Origin: Baffinella frigidus
Lineage: Eukaryota > Cryptophyceae > Cryptomonadales > Baffinellaceae
Direction: 5' to 3'
Assembly (NCBI GenBank): GCA_026770585.1
Contig: MU647100.1
Coordinates: 163,376-180,684 of the forward strand
DNA: 17,309 nucleotides
Shown: in pieces, positions 1 through 10,467 of the stretch
Layout: every line of letters begins with the position of its first letter
Numbering within the stretch: the stretch's first letter is position 1
Position numbers and translations under genes: made by a program
Notes under the pieces: generated by a model
What the model was told of the DNA's origin: nothing
Seen by the model: only the letters and a program-made list of their open reading frames with translations
The model's database searches: none

Positions 1-3000
1 TTGGTGACTGTGGTCGGGAGCGGCTTTGCCACCACGGGGGAGGGAAGCTGCAGGATGCAAAATGCTGTTTCGAAGGGCCGTCTTGTCTCGTCTACGTCGA
101 TGCAGTGTGTGACAGGCGCGGTGTCGATTGTCGGGCCGTCCACTGTCGATGTTAGCTTCAACGGAGTGGACTACACGGAGTCAGGAGCACTGTACCGGTA
201 CACTCCGGAGCCTGAAGTGAGTGAGCTGGTCCCGTCTCGAGGTTTGGAGCAAGGAGGGACAAGGGTGACAGTGATGGGCAGCGGGTTTGACGAATCTGAC
301 GACCTGCTGTGCTTTTTCGGCCGCGGATCAGCGGGTACCCCTGCAGAGTGGTTTCGGTCGGATCGGCTGGTATGCGTCACGCCAGAGGCCCCTGCCGGTA
401 ACGTGACTCTCGTTGTCGGTATGCAAGGCCCTGAATCTTTCGCCTCCTCTATTTTCACCTACGTTGCTTCTCCCATCGTGCGCTTGGTGGTCCCCAGCTC
501 CGGAAGCATCGCTGGGAACATGCTGGTGACAGTCGTTGGCTCCAACTTCGATCCTTCGGGAACGCAGGTGTGCATGTTCGGTGCGTCAGCATCGGAGGCA
601 TCGGCGCTTGACAGATCGCGCGTGGTGTGCAAGGTGCCGGGGTCTGAAAGTGTCGGCGAGGTTCTTTTGACGGTGAAGGTGGGTCTGCATGATGTCACCA
701 CGGGAAGTGGTGCACTTTTTGTGTACACGGTACAGGCGGTCAGTGTGTCCGTATGGCCTTCGTCCGGGGCTACGTCGGGTGGGACATTGGTGACGGTGAC
801 TGGGGAGGGTTTCTCTTCAGAGTCGCTTTGTTCACTGGCCGCCCCTGAAGACGCCGAGCACTGGGGTGGAGCGACATTCGTTTCGTCGACGCAGCTTCTC
901 TGCACGACACCGCGTCTGTCTGATGCGATCGAGCATCAGTTCGAGGTTCGTGTGAACCCGCGCGACGGCCATCGCGCCAGCGGAGGGGAGCTGCGCTTCC
1001 AGTACCACCATCCCGTGCGAGTCTTATCCGTAGATCCTGCGGTTGGGACGCCAGAGACGGCGGTGAAGGTCATCGGGGAGCACTTCGCGAGCGGCACGCA
1101 CCTTTCGTGCTCGTTCGGGGGCGTGCACACTCCTGCAAGGTTCAGCTCCTCGTCGCTGGTGCTCTGCTTGGCTCCCTACCAGGCACCCGGGACCGTCTCA
1201 GTGCACGTCAGCAACAACGGCGTCGACCTCAGCGCCAGCGACGCAACCTTCCACTACTCCAGCTCACCTCCCCCACTCCCCGTCGACCAATCCGTATCCG
1301 AACAACGCCCCGTGGTCGAAGTGGCAACATCCCTCCACCTTCTCGCCGGAAATCCCGCGAACATAACAGTGCCCGGGCGCCACTTCCTCCACGGCGCGCG
1401 CTGCCGCGTGACGCAAGCAAGCCTATCCACCGTCGCCCCCGCGCACGTCGTGTCCTCCACCCTCCTCCACTGCCCCGCCCCCCCCCTGGCCGTCGGCGCT
1501 GCGGTGCTCCACGTCTCTACCCCCTCCGGAGAGGCTTGGAGCGACTCCGACGCGCCGCTCCGCGCGTGGGAACCCCCCCGAATCTTGCGCCTCTCTCCCT
1601 CATCAGTCCTGCTCCAAGGTGGAGTGGCTGTGACCCTCACAGGCGGGCCGTTCGCGCGCCCGGGTGCGCTTTTTGTGCGCTTCGGGAGCCTCAAGGTGAA
1701 GGTGGCAGAGTGGCGGGGCGTCGGGGAGGTTGTTGTGTGGGCGCCTGAGAGGCAAGGGGTGGCGGCGAACCTGTCCGTATCCGTTGGCGTCGACGGGGAG
1801 AGGTTCGTGGAGTCTGACGCGGTTGTTCTCTACCGCTCCGTCCCCGAGGATGAGGAGGAGGACACGCTCGCGTCCCCATACGCTGGTGGTGCAACTGAGG
1901 CACTCGCGCGGCCAGCATACGCGGTCGCATCCGTATCACCCTCAATCGGCGGATCCGCGGGAGGGAGCATCGTCACCCTCTTCGGTCGCAGCTTCGCAGG
2001 CGGGGCCGCAGCGCTCTGCCGGTTCGGAGAAACGCTCGTGCCCGCGTCAGTGACATCCTCCTCGCTGGTCATGTGCGTGTCCCCGCCGCTCCCCGCGCCC
2101 ACGGAGCTCTCGCTGGAGTTCGCCCCGGGGCCCGAGGAACGTTTCACGGCCAACGGGAACGCCTTCCTCGTCGTCCCGCAGCCTACCGTGGCCTCAATTG
2201 AGCCGGTTCGGGTGTACACTCACACGAAACACGTGACGATCCGCGGCGCGGGGTTCCTTCCGCGCGCGCACCTCACGTGCCTCTTCGGGGGCAACGCCTC
2301 CTCTCCCTTCCTCTACGCGTCCCGCTCCCTCGCGACGTGCACCCTCCCCCCCACCCTCCCCCCCGCGGCCTGGAACGTACTCGTGGCCTTCGCCGGGCAG
2401 CCTCCCGTGCATTCTCTCTCGCCCCCCGTGGAGCTCATCATCGCCCCGGGGCTCGTGCGCTTGATCCGCCCCTCGTATGCCGGCGCGATGGGGGGTGTGG
2501 CGGTCACGATTGACGGCGCGGGGTTCGATGGGGAGGCGGATGGGCTCGTGTGCAGCTTTGGCGGGAACCGCGCGGTTGCAACCGTCCTATCCCCGCATTC
2601 CGCCGTGTGTTCCGCGCCGCCGGGGCTCGCCACGGGCCGCGTGGATTTCGCGCTTTACAACGCGAAGGGCGCGCCGCTCACGGACGCGCCGCTTGAATTC
2701 GAGTACCGCTCGGACGCGACAGCTGCCGTAATGATCCGCGTGTCCCCCTCCACGGGCCCGCCGCAGGGCGGGTCCGCGCTGCTCCTGGTGATCGACACCA
2801 TAGGGGTGAGCGACGCGCCGGGCCTGGCGTGCCTGATCGGTGCGGCCCATTCCGTACCTGCCATGTGGCGCTCGACCGCGCAGGTCACGTGTCTGCTCCC
2901 GGCTAGCTCCGAGGCGGGCCCGGCGATGATCCGGCTGACGTCAACGGACGGGCCCGCTGCGGGAGGCGCGCTGCTCTTCCTGTACCACCCACCCGCGGCG

Positions 3001-6000
3001 CCGCGCGCGGTGTCCGTGCAGCGTCTCGCGGCGCGCACCCCCGCGGTGGTCACGGTCACGGGGATGGGCTTCGTCGGTGGCGCGGGGCTGCGGTGCCGCG
3101 TCGGCGCGGGGGGAGGGGCGCTGGAAGCGCCCGCGCGCTTCCTGTCGTCGATGGCCGTCGTGTGTTCGCTGCCGGGGATGCGCGCGGGGAACGTGTCCGT
3201 GGCCGTGGCCAACGACGGCGAGGCGTTCTCGCCCGTGTCCGCGCCGCTCCAAGTCGTCGACGCGCTCTTCGACGGCGTGCGGCCCAGCGCGGCGCCTGCG
3301 CGGGGGGGGGTGCTGGTGACCGTGACGAGCGTGCGTGTGCCGCGTCCCGAGAGCGCCGTGGTCTTCTTCGACCAGGCTGTGGCGGAGTGCACGCCGGGCG
3401 GGGCGGGGGAGCTCGTGTGCGTGGTCCCGCGGCGGGCCGCGGGGCTCGCGACCGTGTGGGTGTTCGCGGACAGGGCGGACGAGGAGACGTGTTTCGACGC
3501 GCCGTTTCAGTACCTTTTGGATGAGACGCCGGTCGTGACGGACGTGAGTCCGTCATCATCCCCTGCAGCCGGCGGAGTCGTCCTGACCCTCTCCGGAACC
3601 AACTTCTTCTCCGCGGGCCCGCCTCTGCTCTGCCGCGTCGGAACGGCGGCCCGCGAGGCCGTCGCGGTGAGCGACGTCTTGGCCACGTGCGTGGCGCCGC
3701 CCAGCGCCGTAGGCGTGTCCACCATCGCGCTCGGGTCCGACGCTGCAGGCTTCTCAGACTCGCCCGTTCCGTTGGAGTACGTGTGCGACGTTCGCGTTAC
3801 GTCCGTGCATCCCTCCTCCGGACCCGCGATGGCCGCGCTGCGCACCCAGGGGGAGAAGCAGCCGTTTCTCATCACGGTTATGGGAAGCGGGTTCTCCGCA
3901 AGCCCGCTTTCGAAGTGCCGCTTCGGCGCAACGGACGCCACGCGCCACGAGTGGGTGTCATCCTCACTCGTCACCTGCCAGCTGCCGCCGCACCCGCCGG
4001 GAATCATCTCCGTGATGATGTCCAACGAAGGCGAGCGATTCGAGCCTGGCCCGCACTTCACATTCGAGGCCCTCGCAACTATCTCGCAAATCTCTCCCAC
4101 GCGTGGCCCCATCACTGGAGGAACGCTCGTGCAAATCACCGCTTCACTCACCGGTTTCGGAGAAGGGAGCGCGTGCGAGTTTGGCGCGCGGCGGAGCGAG
4201 CTGCTCCCCGCTGCCGGCAACAGGACGCACCTCGCGTGCAGGAGCCCTGCGTTGGACGCGCCGGGCGAGACGGCGTTGCGCGTGGTCGACACCCGGGGCG
4301 TCGCCCTCACGACCGACGCGCGTTTCGAGTACATCCACCGCGCTGAGATCGTGAACGTTATGCCATCAAGCGGGGGCGTGGGGGGCGGGAACGTGGTGAC
4401 GGTTCTCGGAAGCGGGTTCGCGACATCAGGGGACGTGCAATGCCGGGTGGGCGCGGCCGTGTCGCACGCGCTGGTGGCCTCGTCGAGCATGCTGATGTGC
4501 CTGACGCCTTCTGCGGCGGCGCCGGGGCACGTGCGCGTCGACGTCAGCTTCAACGAGGTCGACTACACTGACGCGTCGCTGGGGTACTGGTACGCGCTGC
4601 CGCGAGTGGTTACCGCGCTCGTGCCATCACGCGGGAGCGAGGTGGGGGGGACGTCAGTCACGGTTGTCGGATCCGGCTTCTACGAGGTTGAGGATATGCG
4701 GTGTTTTTTCGGCGGTGGTTCAGCGGGTACCCCTGCAGTTTGGATGGGTGAGGATAAGTTGGTGTGTCTGTCGCCGCAGAGGCGTGCGGGGAACGTGACG
4801 TTTTCTGTTGGTATGCTTGGCTCTGAGGCTTTCGCCTCCTCACCTTTCACCTTCGTTGCTTCTCCCGTCGTGCGTGTGGTGGTCCCCAGCTCCGGAAGCA
4901 TCGCTGGGGGCATGCTGGTGACAGTCGTTGGCTCCAACTTCGATCCTTCGGGAACGCAGGTGTGCATGTTCGGTGCGTCAGCATCGGAGGCATCGGCGCT
5001 TGATAGATCGCGCGTGGTGTGCAAGGTGCCGGGGTCTGAAAGTGTCGGCGAGGTTCTTTTGACGGTGAAGGTGGGTCTGCATGATGTCACCACGGGAAGC
5101 GGTGCATTCTTTGTGTACACATCACAGGCCGCAAGTGTGTCCATCTGGCCGTCGTCCGGGGCTACGTCGGGTGGGACATTGGTGACGGTGACTGGGGAGG
5201 GTTTCTCGTCAGAGTCGCTTTGTTCACTGGCCGCCCCTGAAGACGCCGAGCACACTGGTGAGGAAACGACATTCGTTTCGTCGACGCAGCTTCTCTGCAC
5301 GACACCGCGTGTGTCTGATGCGATCGAGCATCAGTTCGAGGTTCGTGTGAACCCGCGCGACGGCCATCGCGCCAGCGGAGGGGAGCTGCGCTTCCAGTAC
5401 CACCATCCCGTGCGAGTCCTTTCCGTAGATCCTGCGGTTGGGACGCCAAAGACGGCAGTGAAGGTCATCGGGGAGCACTTCGCGAGCGGCACGCACCTGG
5501 CATGCTCGTTCGGGGGCGTGCACACTCCTGCAAGGTTCAGCTCCTCGTCGCTGGTGCTCTGCTTGGCTCCCTACCAGGCACCCGGGACCGTCTCAGTGCA
5601 CGTGAGCAACAACGGCGTCGACCTCGGGGCCAGCGAGGCGAGCTTCAACTACGCAGACGGGGCAATCGTAACCGCAATCATTCCCTCACGCGTGCCGACG
5701 CAAGGCGGTGTAGTCATCTCTGTCTTCGGGCATGGGTTGACGCCTCCAAGCTTCATGATCGTGGTGGAGGGGGTGTCTGTGCGGTGCGCAGTGGCCAGCA
5801 GGTCTACGGCCACGTGCATCACTCCTCCGCTCGACGTCGGGCTGGTGCGTGTGGGACTTCCTGCAGGGATGGAAGCGACTATGCAGGGTTCAGGCAGTGC
5901 TGATTTGCTCTACATCGAGACGCCTGTCGTCTCGCGTGTTTCGCCCAGCTTCGGGAAAGTCGGCGGCGGTACTCCTCTCCTCATCACTGGGGAAAACTTC

Positions 6001-9000
6001 CTGTTGGAAGGAATGGCGTGCGAGTTCGGAGGCGTCGAGTCGGTGCCGGCTGTTGGTGTTTCATCATCCAGTCTGCGTTGCGCAGCGCCGTCCTTCCACG
6101 AGGCACAACCCGTTTCGTTGGAGGTCAGCGTCGATGGATATATCTTCAGTTCCAGCGGCGTTGTGTACAACTTCCAGGCTCCGCCTGTACTGCGTGGAGT
6201 GTTTCCGGTGTTCGTGCATGCCACTCGCGGAGAGACGGTCACCTTGCGGGGAGAGCATTTCACGAGCGGGTCGAACCTCTCGGTCTCCTTCGGGACCATG
6301 CGGGAGAAGGGTGTACACCTCAAGGTCATTTCGTCGAGAGTTGCCACCGTGGTGGTCCCTCCTCTAACAGGGATGGGCAACATGTCGGTCGATGTCACGA
6401 ACAACGGTGTGGACTTCGTCCCGAGCGGGGTTACGGTGACAGTGACCAGCGGAGTTATGCTGGCGTCCATCGCACCATCGAGAGTGTCGGCCGCGGGAGG
6501 CTCCACAGTTACTGTGACAGGCAGCGGCATACTTGGTGACTCGTTGCCGATGATGTTCGGGGGCCGTGAGGTGATCTGCAAAGTCGAATCAGAGGAGAAA
6601 GCGGCGTGTCGTCTGACGGCATCCGACGCCGGGGCGGTGCGCGTATACGCCACAGGTCGGCGGAAGGCGTCGCAAGACGCTGGATTGCCTTTCGCGTTTG
6701 ACTCAGTCGCTACAATCTCCGCCATCATTCCGAGCATGGGCCCTGTCTCAGGAGGCACGCTCGTGACAATCGTGGGCGAATCATTCACCAACAGCTCCGG
6801 TCTCGCATGTCGGATCGGCGACACCCGACCTGCCCCGGCGCGCTTCGTGTCCTCCACCCTGGTGCTGTGCCGCTCGGAGGCGAGCCGCGCTGGGGCGGTT
6901 GCCCTACACCTGGAGGCGGGGGGTGGACAGGCGCTGACGCACGGCGGCGCGACGTTCTCGTTCGTGGATCGGCCGCGCGTGTTTTCAGTCAACCCGAGCG
7001 GCGGGCCGAGAGGGAAGAAGGTGATGGTCACGGTCGTTGGGGAAGGCTTCGTGGAGGGGAAAGCGCACGTGCGCTTCGGGAAAGACGCTGTAGTAAAGGG
7101 CCTCGTCCGGTCATCATCCCAGATCGAGTGTGTCCAACCCGTGCTGCGTGCGTCCAACTATTCCGTGGACGTCGTATCTCAGGATCTCGGGCCTTCTGAC
7201 GGGGTCGCGTGGTACAGCGTGTATCATCACGGGCTGGTCACGGCGGTCATCCCGTCTGTCGGAGTTCCCAATTCCGCGTTCCCGGTGCATGTGTACGGCG
7301 AGCGGCTACCCAACATATCGCTCTTCTGCTTCTTCGGCCGCGCGCGGGCGGCCGCGACCTTTATCAACGCCTCGTGTGTGTCGTGCACGGCCCCGCCTGT
7401 GTCCGACACACTGCTCGTGTCAGACAAATTGGTCGTGTCCGTACGGCTCTCACGCGCGGAAGGGGGCATCCTCGACGGCGAGGCCTCCCTCACCGTCCTC
7501 CCTCCCATGGACGTGACCGGCGTGTCCCCCAGCACCATTCCGTCTTCGGGCGGGACGCGACTGACAGTCACGGGCGCGCACTTCTCCGGCGACCATCCAG
7601 GCGCCCTCGCGTGCCTCTTCGGCTCCGGTGGAACAGCGCGCGTCGAGGCCACGCGCCTCACCTCCTCGACGATCCTGTGCCTCGCGCCGGCGCAGGCCCC
7701 TTCGCGCTACCCCGCGCGCATCGAGCTACGCGTCGAGCGTCTCGGGCAGGTTTCGGACTTCGCGGCTAGCCTCACGGTGCATCGGCTGCCGGAGGTGGTG
7801 GGGGTGCGTCCGAGTGTGGCGTTCCATCTTGGGGGGAGTGTGGTGACTGTGATCGGGCGGGGGTTCGAGAACGCGTCGTCGCTCTCGTGCCGGTTCGGAA
7901 ACACGATCACGGCTGGGCAGTGGCGGGGTGGCGAGGAAGTTCTCTGCACTGCGCCGCCAGCGCGGGCAGCGAACCTCTCGGTGCAAGTGTCGAACAACGC
8001 CTGGGACTTTTCGCCCTCAGGTTCGGTTATCGTTGTCTCGCGCGGAATCCAGGTGCACCGCGTAGTCCCCAGCGCAGCCGTCGGAGGCGGGGGGCACCTC
8101 CTCACGGTCGTCGGCTCCGGCTTCGTGCCCGGATCTTACCTGTCATGCAGGGTGGGGAACGCGTCCACGGAGGCGCGCGTGCTCAACGCCACGGCGCTCG
8201 AATGCGGGACGCCCAACGCGTCGACACACGGCTCGTTGAACCTGAGCATCGCTACGGAGCTGGCGGATGGGCCCGCCGCGGATCCGGTACCGTTCAGGCT
8301 GTGGCGCGCGGGTGCGGCCGTTCGGGTGGAGCCTTCGGTGGGATCTATTTCCGGCGGGACGCGGGTGGTCGTGTCCGGAATGTTTGACGCTGTGGACGTG
8401 ACCGCGTGCCGCTTCGGGGGGGTGGAGGGGCGCGTGCTCGTGCTGTCGGCGTCGCACGTCGCGTGCACCACGCCGGCCGTAGCGCTCGACGGGCGGGCCG
8501 CCGTGGAGGTGGGGGCCGCCGGGGGGGAGTTCTTCTCGGTCGAGTTCGCGTTTTACTACCACCTTCCGATGACGGTCACGTCCGTGCAGCCGACTGTCGT
8601 GTCCAACTACGGCGGGGATGTCATCACGCTGACGGGCACCAACTTCCCGGATACGGAACGCATGGCGATCACGCTAGGCGGGCAGGACGTGATCCTGGCG
8701 CACCGCGTGACCTCAACAGTCGCGACTGTCTTAATGCCCGCCCAAGAGGTGGGAGTTGGCGCCCTCGAGGTCAGCGGCAACGGACACGACTGGGTACCGA
8801 CCGTGTCAAGCGTCGCGGTTGTGCAGCCCTTCCGCGTGACGGCCATCCAGCCGACCGCCTTAGCGCTCGGCGGCGGGCCCGCACGCGTGACCGTCCTCGG
8901 AGCCAACTTCTCCACCGACGCACACTTCCAATGCCACATCCTCTCCACAGCCGTCCCCGCCACCTTCCTCTCCCCCACCGCCCTCACGTGCCTCATCCCC

Positions 9001-10467
9001 CCCGGCCCGCCTCAGGACAACGACCGGGCCCGCCTCACGACGGTTACATCGACCCTCCGCCTCACGAGCCTCGACCAGCCAGGCCTTGAGCAGCACCTGA
9101 ACATCACGTTCCGCGACGGGCCTATCGTCTTCTCGATCGCGCCCTCTGCCGGCTCGATCAACGGCGGGACGTACGTGGATGTATCAGGCGCGAATTTTTT
9201 CGCGGAGTCCGTGGGGGGGGGGGCGCTGTGTAGGTTCGGGGAGGCGTCATCCCCGGGGGAGGTGGTGTCGTCGACGCTGATGCAATGCCTCTCACCAACG
9301 CACGCCGCGGGGCGCACGACCCTTGAAGTCTCAACAAACGGACTCGACTACTCCATAGACGCGGCCCTCTTCACGTTCCAGGAGCCAGCGGTGTTGTCCG
9401 AGGTGCGCCCGAGCGTCGGGCCCGCTTCAGGAGGCTCACGTATCTCCATCCTCGGATCCTACTTCGCGTCGAGCAGCGGAGACGCGCTCCAGGTGTTGTT
9501 CGGGCCGAGTCTCCCGGTCACGCCCGTGTTCGTGTCCTCCACGCTACTGGTCGTGTCCCTTCCTGAACACCCCGCGGGGGACGTGCAAATTGAGGTCTCC
9601 AACAACGGCGGAGCCGAGTTCTCCCTCCCCCGGCCCTTCGCCTTCCTCCCGGCCGTGCGCCTCCTATCCTTCCACCCATCCTTCGGCCCGCTCCTCGGGG
9701 GCACACAGGTTACGGTCACGGCCGCGTCCGCGGCCGACCCGGGCGGGTTCGCGTGCTATTTCGGGACGACGCCCGTGCCGGCGTCGCCCATCCACGAACA
9801 AGCCAACGCGAGCTACGAACAAGGGGCGGGGAACGCCTCCGGATCGGTCCTCGCGTCTCCGGGCGATAGGACGGTCCGTGCGGGGAACGCCGGCGCGTCG
9901 AAATGGCGGTGCATGGCCCCGAAAGCTGAGGCGGTGGAGGAGGCGCAGGTGCCGCTCGCGTTTGGGGAGGCGCGGGAGGGCTTCAAGGCTGCGCTCGTGG
10001 CAGGGGCGTTCATGTACGTGGTGTCATGCGAGGTGGTGGGGGTGTATCCGGACGCGGGGGGGGGCGCGGGCGCCGAGCTGGTGGAAGTGCGCGGGAGCCA
10101 CTTTACAAACCGCACCGCGCTGCTCTTCGGCGACGCGCGGTCCCCGCTGATCCACGTGGTGTCCTCCTCGCTGCTGCGCGCGGTGTCGCCGCCCGCCGTA
10201 CCGGGCGTCGCGCGCATCCGCTGCGCCCCGAACGGCATCGACTTCTCCTCATCCGGCCCGTCCTACACGTATTTCGCCGCCGCGACAATCTCCGGAGTCC
10301 AGCCCTCCCGCGCGTCCCCCCTCGGCGGGGACAAAGTGCGGGTGTTCGGCGCCGGGTTCCTTCCAGCGCCCGGGCTGCGGTGCATGTTCGGGCAGTGGGG
10401 CGCTCCCGCGGCGTTCCTCTCCCCGTCGCTCGTCGAGTGTGACGTCCCGAGTGCCGCCCCCGGCAAC
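1..10467 (+). CDS. Exon 1: intronless array of about 38 IPT/TIG repeats
   Basis: The reading frame is open from the first base, which falls in a TIG unit at the strand before the GSGF motif, so the protein begins upstream. Each unit is about 85-90 residues. It opens with a PS-x-G motif, followed by GGT-x-VTV-x-G-x-x-F, C-x-FG, a segment ending SS-x-LV-x-C-x-x-P, APG-x-V-x-V, NNG-x-D(F/L), and F-x-Y. These are the hallmarks of the IPT/TIG fold found in plexins and in many algal and protist surface proteins. Many N-x-S/T sequons (for example GNVT, GNVS, NLSV) fit an extracellular glycoprotein. The exon ends at the APGN of a unit, where a GTACAC donor begins at 10468. The frame stays open to 10656, but that extension (Pro/Leu-rich) no longer resembles a TIG and is read as intron. 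Confidence 0.93.

Noticed and set aside
1107-1748. Long Arg/Pro-rich open frames on both strands throughout (for example 1107-1748 +, 2655-3392 -, 5910-7157 -)
   Set aside because: They overlap the strongly supported TIG frame, have compositions typical of GC-rich shadow frames, and show no domain motifs.
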